A stretch of DNA of 64,000 bases, from positions 1 to 64,000 of the forward strand of contig QCHB01000011.1 in assembly GCA_003278095.1 (NCBI GenBank), given 5' to 3'. This DNA comes from SAR116 cluster bacterium AG-390-L20 (GTDB taxonomy: Bacteria; Pseudomonadota; Alphaproteobacteria; Puniceispirillales; Marisalimonadaceae). How positions within the stretch are numbered: the stretch's first letter is position 1; each line of letters starts with the position of its first letter. Under the pieces are notes generated by a model, which had not been told where the DNA came from, did not search any database, and worked only from the letters and a program-made list of their open reading frames with translations. Of the stretch, positions 57,147 to 64,000 are shown piece after piece. A program made the translations under genes and the position numbers.

Positions 57147-58155
57147 AAGCCCATTAATTTTGAATTTTAAGATAAATAAAAAAGAAATTAAAATTGAATT
57201 TCCAAATAATTCTTTAATAGCCTTATTAGTAGGAAATCATAGTATTAATATAATTAAACTAGAGAAATTGATTGGTGTAAATATAAATTTATTCGGCAAT
57301 CAGTTTCATATTTCTGGAAAACTTGAAAATGTAAATTTAGCAAAATCAATTTTAACAAATGTTTATAATAAATTATCTAATGAGAAAATTGAAAATATAA
57401 AATTTGAATATTCGGATTTTGAGACTGAATTGAGAATGTTAAATGGTAAAAAAAAGCTAGATCTTCCGCCAAGGCTTAAGATAGATAAGATTATTGAGTT
57501 AAAGTTTGAAACGTGGAAAAAAACTATTGTTCCTAAAAGTATAGGTCAAAAAGAATATTTTGAAGCATTGAATAACTATGAATTAGTTTTTGGCTTAGGC
57601 CCTGCAGGCACGGGAAAGTCCTATATAGCAGTAGCTAAAGGCATTGATATGTTAAAAAAAGGCCTTGTTGATAAAATTATTTTGACGAGACCTGCTGTTG
57701 AGGCCGGTGAAAGATTAGGTTTTTTGCCCGGTGATATGAAAGAAAAAATAGATCCATATTTACGACCTATTTATGACGCATTATATGAAATGATGCCCGC
57801 TGATAGAGTTGAAAAAAAAATTCAATCAGGAGAAATAGAGATTGCTCCTTTAGCATTCATGAGAGGAAGAACTTTTAATAATGCGTATGTCATAGTAGAT
57901 GAAGCTCAAAACACCACCTCAGTCCAAATGAAAATGGTTCTTACTAGAATAGGAGAAGGTTCTAGGATGGTTATTAACGGTGATTTAAGTCAAATAGATC
58001 TTCCTAAAGGACAGCTTTCAGGATTAAAAGAGTCCGAAAAAATACTTAGTAAAATTAGAGAAATTAAGATAATCTCTCTAAAATCAAATGATGTTATTAG
58101 GCACCCAATAGTTGCTAAAATTATTAAAGCTTATGATTATTTTAATAAAGTTTGA
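57118..58155 (+). CDS. PhoH-like ATPase
   Basis: A 345-residue P-loop ATPase of the PhoH family. The Walker A GLGPAGTGKSYIA is at about 160-172, the catalytic region ILTRPAVEAGERLGFLPGD follows, and YVIVDEAQNTTSVQMK is the Walker B part. It is linked to RNA metabolism with YbeY, although the exact function is unclear. The first start codon (GTG 57118) overlaps miaB by 29 bp; TTG 57160 is an alternative that avoids the overlap and matches the usual beginning of the conserved region. Neither has a strong ribosome site. Confidence 0.92.
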   Translation: MLLSLIKIFESPLILNFKINKKEIKIEFPNNSLIALLVGNHSINIIKLEKLIGVNINLFGNQFHISGKLENVNLAKSILTNVYNKLSNEKIENIKFEYSDFETELRMLNGKKKLDLPPRLKIDKIIELKFETWKKTIVPKSIGQKEYFEALNNYELVFGLGPAGTGKSYIAVAKGIDMLKKGLVDKIILTRPAVEAGERLGFLPGDMKEKIDPYLRPIYDALYEMMPADRVEKKIQSGEIEIAPLAFMRGRTFNNAYVIVDEAQNTTSVQMKMVLTRIGEGSRMVINGDLSQIDLPKGQLSGLKESEKILSKIREIKIISLKSNDVIRHPIVAKIIKAYDYFNKV

Positions 58156-58169
58156 GACTGTTTAATACA

Positions 58170-58688
58170 ATGATTACGCGAAAAGAAAAAGACAGTCATA
58201 AAATATGGAAAAATGATATCTTAAGCGTAGAAGCTATAATAGATGAATCATTATGGAATAAAAAATTAATTAATGATTTTCAAAAAAACTTAAATCAAAT
58301 CTTAATTGGAATTTATCAAAATTCTGATTTGATAAGTGCTAATGGAAAAAATTATGTTTCTGTATTATTTGCTGGTGACAAAAAAATAATTGAGCTTAAT
58401 AAACAGTTCAGAAAGATTAATTTGCCTACAAATGTTTTATCATTTCCATCTTTATTACAAAAAAACAATGAAATTTTTTTAGGTGATATAATTTTTTCAG
58501 CTGAAACTATTTTTAGAGAGGCTAAAAGAGACAAAAAGAGTTTTAAAAGTCATTTAATCCATCTTTTTATCCATGGAGTTTTGCATTTAATTGGCTATGA
58601 TCATCAAACCGAAAATAATGCAAATGTTATGGAAAGTTTAGAAATAAAAATTCTAGAGACTTTGAATATAAATAATCCATACGAATAA
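58170..58688 (+). CDS. ybeY: rRNA maturation factor / endoribonuclease YbeY
   Basis: A 172-residue UPF0054 metalloprotein. The zinc motif HLFIHGVLHLIGYDHQTE (H-G-x-LH-x3-G-x-DH) lies near 130-147. It acts in 16S rRNA 3' maturation and ribosome quality control. I use ATG 58170. A TTG at 58152, overlapping the phoH stop, would add six residues and cannot be ruled out. The miaB-phoH-ybeY-corC-lnt order is conserved in Proteobacteria. Confidence 0.95.
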   Translation: MITRKEKDSHKIWKNDILSVEAIIDESLWNKKLINDFQKNLNQILIGIYQNSDLISANGKNYVSVLFAGDKKIIELNKQFRKINLPTNVLSFPSLLQKNNEIFLGDIIFSAETIFREAKRDKKSFKSHLIHLFIHGVLHLIGYDHQTENNANVMESLEIKILETLNINNPYE

Positions 58689-58728
58689 GTTAAAAATAAA
58701 ATTATTAAAACAAAGAAATTATAAATTA

Positions 58729-59598
58729 ATGAAACTTAAATTTTCTAACTTTTTTAAAAAGAATAAATCAAACAACTCAGATAAAATTCTAGACAAAGAA
58801 TTAGAACAATTTGTTGCAAAAAGAATTAATGCTGATGACCCAAATGGTAATAATTTAAGTCATGAGAATGAATTGCTTAAAAATCTTGCTGGGTTAAGAG
58901 GAATAACTGCGTCAGACGTTATGGTTCCAAGAATTGATATTGTTTCAGTTGCAATGTCAGATGATTTTAATGAAATAATAAAGCAATTAATAAAAACAAA
59001 TCATAGTAGAGTGCCTGTAAGAAATGAAAGCTTAGATGATATAGTTGGAATACTTCACATTAAAGACGTGTTAGCTAATCTGTTTTTAAAGGAAAAACAA
59101 GATATAAAAAATCTTATTAAAAAACCTATATTTGTTTCTCCTTCAATAAGTTTGTTAGACCTACTTTATGAAATGAGAGTTAAAAGACGTCATTTAGCAC
59201 TTGTGGTCGATGAATATGGAGGTATTGACGGCTTAGTAACTATTGAAGATTTAGTAGAAGAATTAGTTGGAGAAATAGAAGATGAACATGATTTATCTTC
59301 AGAATATCGCCTAGATAAATTGGAAGACGGCTCTATAATTGTCGATGCCAGAATAACAATTGATCAGCTTGAAGATCTTTTCTCATCTATAAGAAAAGAA
59401 GATCTAAATGATGAAATTGAGACACTTGGAGGTTTTATAATTAGCATAGCAGGTAGAGTTCCGGTAAAGGGTCAAGTAATAAAATATTCTCCATCAGGTT
59501 TTAAATTTGAAATTTTAGAGGCAGATCCTCGTAAAGTTATATTAGTTAAGATAAGAGGATTAAACAAAATATTCTCCTTTGAAAAACAAAATTTATAA
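58729..59598 (+). CDS. CorC/HlyC-type CBS-domain protein
   Basis: A 289-residue cytosolic protein with an [16 protein letters not shown] motif (start of the paired CBS domains, about 60-200) and a C-terminal CorC_HlyC domain (from about 210; [19 protein letters not shown]). CBS pairs bind adenine nucleotides. E. coli YbeX, its relative in the same gene order, affects ribosome function and magnesium/cobalt efflux. It is followed 8 bp later by lnt. Confidence 0.93.
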   Translation: MKLKFSNFFKKNKSNNSDKILDKELEQFVAKRINADDPNGNNLSHENELLKNLAGLRGITASDVMVPRIDIVSVAMSDDFNEIIKQLIKTNHSRVPVRNESLDDIVGILHIKDVLANLFLKEKQDIKNLIKKPIFVSPSISLLDLLYEMRVKRRHLALVVDEYGGIDGLVTIEDLVEELVGEIEDEHDLSSEYRLDKLEDGSIIVDARITIDQLEDLFSSIRKEDLNDEIETLGGFIISIAGRVPVKGQVIKYSPSGFKFEILEADPRKVILVKIRGLNKIFSFEKQNL

Positions 59599-59606
59599 AT
59601 ATTTCA

Positions 59607-61145
59607 ATGAATAAATACTATAAATCTAAATTTTTATGTAATATTTTAATTTTTTGTTCCGCCTCAATTGCAACTTTTTCAATCCCTCCTTTCTCCTTTT
59701 TCTTTCTTATCTTTGTCTTGGGTTTTGGGATCTATCTAATTACTTTACACTCTTCATTGAAGCAAACTTTTATAGCAGGGTGGTTTTTGGGGTTTGGTTG
59801 GTTTGCATTCGGTCTATATTGGATTGGTTCAGCCTTTATGGTAGCCGATACTTATCACAAAGTGCTAATGCCTTTAGCTATTGTTATTTTACCAAGTATA
59901 TTAGCAATCTTTTGGGGACTTGCATGTGTTTTCGCTAAATTACTAACAAAAAAAAATCAATCTTCTTTATTCTTAATAATAGTTTTTTTAACTTTATTTG
60001 AATATTTAAGAGCAAAGTTGTTTACAGGTTTTCCGTGGTTAATGCCTTCAATAATCTTGTCATCAAATGATTATTTAATTCAAATATTTGCTTTAGTAGG
60101 AAGCTTTACAGCTAATTTATTCGTCTTTACTTTTTCAATTTTACCTTTTGTTTTAATTTTTAACTCTAAAAGCAAATACATTATTTTTGGTTTGTTATCG
60201 ATCCCTATTACAATTTTACTTTTTTCAAGCTTTTTTCGTCTTTACAACAAAGATATTAGGGTATTAGACAATAACCTAATTACACTTGTGCAACCCAACA
60301 TAGAACAAAAAGATAAATGGAATCTTGAAAAACGAAACGCTAATTTAAATAAACTAACACAATTGTCCCTTCAAAATATTAATGAATATAGAGGTGTTAA
60401 TAGAATAATTATTTGGCCTGAAACAAGTTTTGAAGGGACAATACCAAACGAAATGGAATTGTTATCTGTTATTAGCAAACGAATACTAATAGATCAAAGA
60501 GCAATTTTAGTAGTTGGGCTATTAAGAGTTGATACAAACAAATTGTACAACTCACTTGTCTTTTTAAACTCCAAAGGAAATATAATACATCAATATGATA
60601 AAGTACACTTAGTCCCTTTTGGAGAGTATATACCATTTAGGAATAAATTTACCACAATTGCAAATTTTTTAAGTTTGAAAGACTTTTCTAGTGGAAATAT
60701 AAAACCAAATTTTACTTTAAAAGGACTTGGAAACATATTAACTCTTATATGCTATGAAATTTTATTTACTGAAGAGGTTATTTCCAGATTATCTAAAAAC
60801 ACAAATTTATTAATTAATATTACCAATGATGCTTGGTTTGGAAAAACAATAGGGCCTTACCAACATTTAGCACTTGCTAAAATTAAGGCTGTTGAATTAG
60901 GAATTCCACTAGCTAGAGTTGCTAATACAGGGATATCAGCTTTAATTTCACCTTACGGTGAAGAAATCACTAAAATACCCCTTTATGAAAGCGGTGTTAG
61001 AACTGCCAAATTAACTTTACCTTTAAAAAATACCATTTACAGAAGGTACGGTGAAATTATTTTTATTGTTTCAATTTTATTTTTAATATTTATAAACATA
61101 ATGTGTGATGATAAATTTAGAAGAGAATTAAAAAATGAGAAATAA
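59607..61145 (+). CDS. lnt: Apolipoprotein N-acyltransferase
   Basis: A 512-residue inner-membrane enzyme that adds the third acyl chain to the N-terminal Cys of lipoproteins. The first half has about six to seven transmembrane segments, and a periplasmic nitrilase-type domain follows with the Glu in [10 protein letters not shown], the Lys in VHLVPFGEY vicinity ([10 protein letters not shown]) and the Cys in [13 protein letters not shown]. Many substrates of this enzyme are encoded in the window (lptE, BON, LpoA-like lipoproteins). It overlaps metK by 11 bp. Confidence 0.96.
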   Translation: MNKYYKSKFLCNILIFCSASIATFSIPPFSFFFLIFVLGFGIYLITLHSSLKQTFIAGWFLGFGWFAFGLYWIGSAFMVADTYHKVLMPLAIVILPSILAIFWGLACVFAKLLTKKNQSSLFLIIVFLTLFEYLRAKLFTGFPWLMPSIILSSNDYLIQIFALVGSFTANLFVFTFSILPFVLIFNSKSKYIIFGLLSIPITILLFSSFFRLYNKDIRVLDNNLITLVQPNIEQKDKWNLEKRNANLNKLTQLSLQNINEYRGVNRIIIWPETSFEGTIPNEMELLSVISKRILIDQRAILVVGLLRVDTNKLYNSLVFLNSKGNIIHQYDKVHLVPFGEYIPFRNKFTTIANFLSLKDFSSGNIKPNFTLKGLGNILTLICYEILFTEEVISRLSKNTNLLINITNDAWFGKTIGPYQHLALAKIKAVELGIPLARVANTGISALISPYGEEITKIPLYESGVRTAKLTLPLKNTIYRRYGEIIFIVSILFLIFINIMCDDKFRRELKNEK

Positions 61146-62319
61146 TTATTTATTTACATCAGAGTCTGTATCGGAAGGGCATCCAGATAAGATCTGTGAC
61201 AGAATTTCTGACACTGTTGTTGATTTAATGTTGAAAAAATACCCTGAAGCAAGAGTCGCTTGTGAGACAATGGTTTCTACCAACAGGACAATTATTGCTG
61301 GAGAATATAGACTCCCAGACGGCATTTATATAGAAAGTCAAGAAATTGAAGATCATGTTAGAAAAGCGGTTAGAGATATTGGATATGAACAAGAAGGATA
61401 CCACTGGGAAAAAATGCATTTTGAATGTCATCTTCATGCGCAATCTTCAGATATTGCTGTTGGAGTAGATCAATTAGGTAACAAAGATGAGGGTGCTGGT
61501 GATCAGGGATTGATGTTTGGTTATGCATGTAATGAAACAGTAGCTTTTATGCCCGCTCCTATATTTTATTCTCATAAAATATTAAAAGAAATGTCTATAA
61601 TTAGACATATGGATAAAAATAGTATTTTACTTCCTGATAGTAAATCTCAAATAACTTTAGAATATAAAGATGGTTTGCCTGTCAAGACTAGTTCCATAGT
61701 TGTTTCTACACAGCATGTTAAAGACTGTTCCCAACAAGATATTAAAAATATTATAAGGGATGTAGTGAAAAAAGTATTACCAGAAGGTTGGATGTGTCCA
61801 GAAGAAGAGTTTTATGTTAATCCAACGGGTATTTTTGAAATTGGTGGACCAGACGGTGACGCAGGTTTAACAGGAAGAAAAATTATTGTAGATACCTATG
61901 GTGGTGCTTCACCTCATGGAGGAGGAGCTTTCTCAGGTAAAGACCCAACAAAAGTTGATAGATCAGCTGCGTATTTAACAAGATATTTAGCTAAAAATGT
62001 TGTAGCTGCTGGCTTGGCGTCAAGATGTACAATACAGATTGCATATGCAATAGGAGTTTCTAAACCTCTTTCATTATATGTTAACACTGATGGCACTGGA
62101 AAGATAAGCGATAATAGGATTGAAAAAATTCTTACTAATTTGATTGACATGTCCCCAAGAGGTGTAAGAGAACATTTAAAACTAAATAAACCGATATATG
62201 TACCCACATCTGCCTATGGCCATTTTGGCAGGGATCCAAATGAAGGTGTTGAAGGTTCATTTACTTGGGAAAAAACTGATCTTGTTGACACTATTCTTGA
62301 TGAACTAAACAAAAGTTGA
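61135..62319 (+). CDS. metK: S-adenosylmethionine synthetase
   Basis: A 394-residue enzyme joining methionine and [21 protein letters not shown] (N-terminus, methionine and ATP contacts), [12 protein letters not shown] (signature) and the glycine-rich [18 protein letters not shown] are complete. It supplies SAM to at least four methyl- or radical-SAM enzymes of this window. The start lies inside lnt, and no riboswitch-like leader is possible in that position. The helix-turn-helix gene often found between lnt and metK is absent. Confidence 0.99.
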   Translation: MRNNYLFTSESVSEGHPDKICDRISDTVVDLMLKKYPEARVACETMVSTNRTIIAGEYRLPDGIYIESQEIEDHVRKAVRDIGYEQEGYHWEKMHFECHLHAQSSDIAVGVDQLGNKDEGAGDQGLMFGYACNETVAFMPAPIFYSHKILKEMSIIRHMDKNSILLPDSKSQITLEYKDGLPVKTSSIVVSTQHVKDCSQQDIKNIIRDVVKKVLPEGWMCPEEEFYVNPTGIFEIGGPDGDAGLTGRKIIVDTYGGASPHGGGAFSGKDPTKVDRSAAYLTRYLAKNVVAAGLASRCTIQIAYAIGVSKPLSLYVNTDGTGKISDNRIEKILTNLIDMSPRGVREHLKLNKPIYVPTSAYGHFGRDPNEGVEGSFTWEKTDLVDTILDELNKS

Positions 62320-62999
62320 GTTTGGTCTCATCCAAAGATTTTCCAAGATTTTATGGAAGAAGAATAGGTCGAAAACTATCTAAATCAGGCATTTTAGCTC
62401 TGAAAGCAGGATCCAAACATATTTTAGAATATGACAAATTTTCAGAAGATTTTCTGAATTTTAAGAAAAAAATAATTCTTGAAATTGGTTTTGGTGACGG
62501 TAAAAATTTAATAAATTCAGCAAAACAAAATCCTGAAACTCTTTACTTAGGTGCAGATCCGTTTTTAAACACAACTGTAAAATGTATAAAACAAATATTA
62601 GAAAATAATATAAATAACATTAAAATTTGGCCAGATGACATTAGAAAGATTTTAGATCTTTTTCCATCAAAAAGTGTTTCAGAAGTGAAGTTGTTATTTC
62701 CAGATCCATGGCCTAAATTAAAACATCAAAACCGAAGATTAATACAGATTAATTTCATAAATAGTATTTATAAAATTTTAAAAACAAATGGATTAGTTAC
62801 TGTTGGAACAGACCACGAAATTTTAAAAAGTTGGATTTTAGAAAAGTTCCTAGCAAATAAAAAATTTGAATGGCAAGTAGATGTTTCAAATGATTGGCAG
62901 AACAGACCTAAAGATTGTTTCCTGACAAAATATGAAGAAAAAGCACTTAATGAAAAAAGAATACCAAGTTGGTTTGTCTTTAAAAAAAAATATCTATGA
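62316..62999 (+). CDS. trmB: tRNA (guanine-N7)-methyltransferase
   Basis: A 227-residue enzyme that makes m7G46 in t[17 protein letters not shown] is the typical start, [10 protein letters not shown] the SAM loop, and [16 protein letters not shown] the catalytic region. The start is TTG at 62316, sharing bases with the metK stop (TTGA at 62316-62319); no ATG fits. It is followed by a terminator-like hairpin. Confidence 0.95.
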   Translation: MSLVSSKDFPRFYGRRIGRKLSKSGILALKAGSKHILEYDKFSEDFLNFKKKIILEIGFGDGKNLINSAKQNPETLYLGADPFLNTTVKCIKQILENNINNIKIWPDDIRKILDLFPSKSVSEVKLLFPDPWPKLKHQNRRLIQINFINSIYKILKTNGLVTVGTDHEILKSWILEKFLANKKFEWQVDVSNDWQNRPKDCFLTKYEEKALNEKRIPSWFVFKKKYL

Positions 63000-63060
63000 A
63001 TTTTTATAATCATAGTCAAAGTTATTGATTTATTTTGAAATTAAAATTATAAACACACTG

Positions 63061-63084
63061 TGAGTCTTTTGACTCATTTTTTTT
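63061..63084 (+). terminator. Intrinsic terminator between trmB and rimP
   Basis: TGAGTC (63061-63066), a TTTT loop and GACTCA (63071-63076), followed by eight Ts. It ends the long olsB-to-trmB transcript. The stem also carries two GANTC pentamers, which is likely incidental. Confidence 0.8.
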
Positions 63085-63104
63085 AGTTTGAGGAATTATA
63101 TTAA

Positions 63105-63587
63105 TTGCTTGATGAACATATTAGAGATTTATTATATTTAAGATTAAAAAAACTTGGTTACCACATTATTCGTGTTAAAACCACTAAAGTAGGTCCAAAA
63201 AAAACGTTGCAGATAATGGCTGAGCGTACTAAGGATAGAAAAATGAACCTTGAAGACTGTACTTTTCTTAGTAAAGAAATATCATCATTTTTAGAAGTTG
63301 ATGATCCAATTAGTTCATCCTATATATTAGAAGTTTCATCAGGCGGTCTATCGAGGCCATTGACAGAAATTGAAGATTACAAATTGTTTGCACAGAATAA
63401 GGCTAAAATTGTTTTAAAAGAAAAATTTAATGGTAAGAAAAAATACAAAGGATTTTTACAGGGAATTGACGATAACGGACACATTTTATTAAAGACTGAA
63501 GACTATGAAATGAAAATTGACTTTTTAGAAATTGAAAAGGCAAACATTGATTCTGAATGGTCTATTAAAAATAAACAAATTCTATAA
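63105..63587 (+). CDS. rimP: Ribosome maturation factor RimP
   Basis: A 160-residue protein needed for 30S assembly. YILEVSSGGLSRPL is the family motif, with KIVLKEKFNGKKKYKGFLQGIDD in the C-terminal SH3-like domain. The start is TTG at 63105, supported by GAGGAA at 63090-63095. It opens the rimP-nusA-infB operon, with nusA 23 bp downstream. Confidence 0.96.
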   Translation: MLDEHIRDLLYLRLKKLGYHIIRVKTTKVGPKKTLQIMAERTKDRKMNLEDCTFLSKEISSFLEVDDPISSSYILEVSSGGLSRPLTEIEDYKLFAQNKAKIVLKEKFNGKKKYKGFLQGIDDNGHILLKTEDYEMKIDFLEIEKANIDSEWSIKNKQIL

Positions 63588-63610
63588 TTTTACTGATATA
63601 AGGAAATACA

Positions 63611-64000
63611 ATGGAAGTAAAATCCATACCTAGATTAGAACTAATACAAGTTGCCGAGGCTGTTTCAAGAGAGAAATCAATTGATAAGGAAGAAGTTATT
63701 CTTGCGATGGAAGAAGCTATACAAAAAGCAGCTCGTTCAAAATATGGTCTTGAAAGAGATATTCGAGCTAATATAGACAGAAAAAATGGATCAATTGATA
63801 TTTCTCAGTTCACTGAAATAGTTGAAATTATTGAAAATGAATTGACTCAAATGACACTTCAGGAATCTGAAAGAAAAAATCTTAATCTTACTGTAGGAGA
63901 GTTTTATAAGCAATCTCTTCCACCCATTGATTTTGGACGAATTGCGGCCCAAACAGCTAAACAGGTTATATCTCAAAAAGTTAGAGAAGCTGAACGTCAA
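63611..64000 (+). CDS. nusA: Transcription factor NusA, 3' end outside window
   Basis: The first 130 codons of nusA, running off the right edge without a stop. The start MEVKSIPRLELIQVAEAVSR and the ILAMEEAIQKAARSKYG helix are the NusA N-terminal domain that binds RNA polymerase; FGRIAAQTAKQVISQKVREA leads into the S1 domain. NusA modulates pausing and termination. The position after rimP is universal in bacteria. Confidence 0.97.
   Translation, partial: MEVKSIPRLELIQVAEAVSREKSIDKEEVILAMEEAIQKAARSKYGLERDIRANIDRKNGSIDISQFTEIVEIIENELTQMTLQESERKNLNLTVGEFYKQSLPPIDFGRIAAQTAKQVISQKVREAERQ

Noticed and set aside
61100..61134. SAM riboswitch upstream of metK
   Set aside because: The metK start lies inside lnt, leaving no leader; no SAM-II or SAM-V type stem pattern is seen.
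1..64000. CRISPR arrays, insertion sequences, integrases, prophage or toxin-antitoxin genes
   Set aside because: No direct repeat array, transposase or integrase motif, or terminal inverted repeats were found; every larger open frame is a recognisable housekeeping gene or a shadow of one.

Overview
The window looks like a single stretch of chromosome from an AT-rich (by eye roughly 30% GC), streamlined Gram-negative alphaproteobacterium, probably a free-living marine type of the SAR11 / HIMB59 / AEGEAN-169 kind. This rests on alphaproteobacterial gene neighbourhoods (hemE-hemJ-rho-mnmE-mnmG-rsmG-parA-parB; DUF3576-leuS-lptE-holA; secB-Tim44-smr; hisB-hisH-hisA-hisF-hisE-HIT; olsB-olsA-miaB-phoH-ybeY-corC-lnt-metK-trmB-rimP-nusA), very short intergenic gaps and low GC. 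The exact lineage cannot be fixed from this sequence alone. About 60 genes are present, almost all core housekeeping. I see no insertion sequence, prophage, CRISPR array, toxin-antitoxin module or defence island. Both ends cut through genes: a TPR protein on the left and nusA on the right.

Layout. 1-6.3 kb: TPR protein, ispE, tRNA-Gln, an orphan response regulator with a degenerate receiver, ribA, yggS and a major porin with a structured leader and a strong terminator. 6.4-11 kb: DUF3576 lipoprotein, leuS, lptE, holA. 11-19.3 kb: a leftward run of eight genes (hemE to parB) carrying two perfect parS sites. 19.3-19.55 kb: the longest gap in the window (274 bp), which is very likely the chromosomal replication origin, with DnaA boxes and a TAA(TAG)5 tract resembling a DnaA-trio. 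19.55-26.5 kb: coaE, dnaQ, secB, Tim44-like, smr, a histidine operon with an acetyltransferase inserted, and a HIT hydrolase. 26.5-33 kb: gshB, BON lipoprotein, rsmI, LpoA-like lipoprotein, hemW, rdgB, rph. 33-39.5 kb: grpE, dnaK, dnaJ (sigma-32-like promoters), dapB, a lipoprotein, a PfkB sugar/nucleoside kinase. 39.5-52.7 kb: malic enzyme-PTA, mutS, glnD, murJ, trpS, nfuA-like, a Bax-like glucosaminidase and a polysaccharide deacetylase. 52.8-64 kb: tsaB, rimI, olsB, olsA, miaB, phoH, ybeY, corC-like, lnt, metK, trmB, rimP, nusA.

The genes flanking the proposed origin point away from it on both sides, and ParA, ParB and two parS sites lie within 9 kb, so replication initiation and segregation are encoded together here. 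The other recurring theme is compaction: all eight convergent gene pairs overlap or are separated by 9 bp or less, and several genes commonly found in these neighbourhoods (mltA, hrcA, yraN) are absent from their usual places. I did not find a convincing undescribed multi-gene system. The most interesting items are the origin architecture, the ParABS sites, the degenerate response regulator, the acetyltransferase in the his operon and the structured porin leader.
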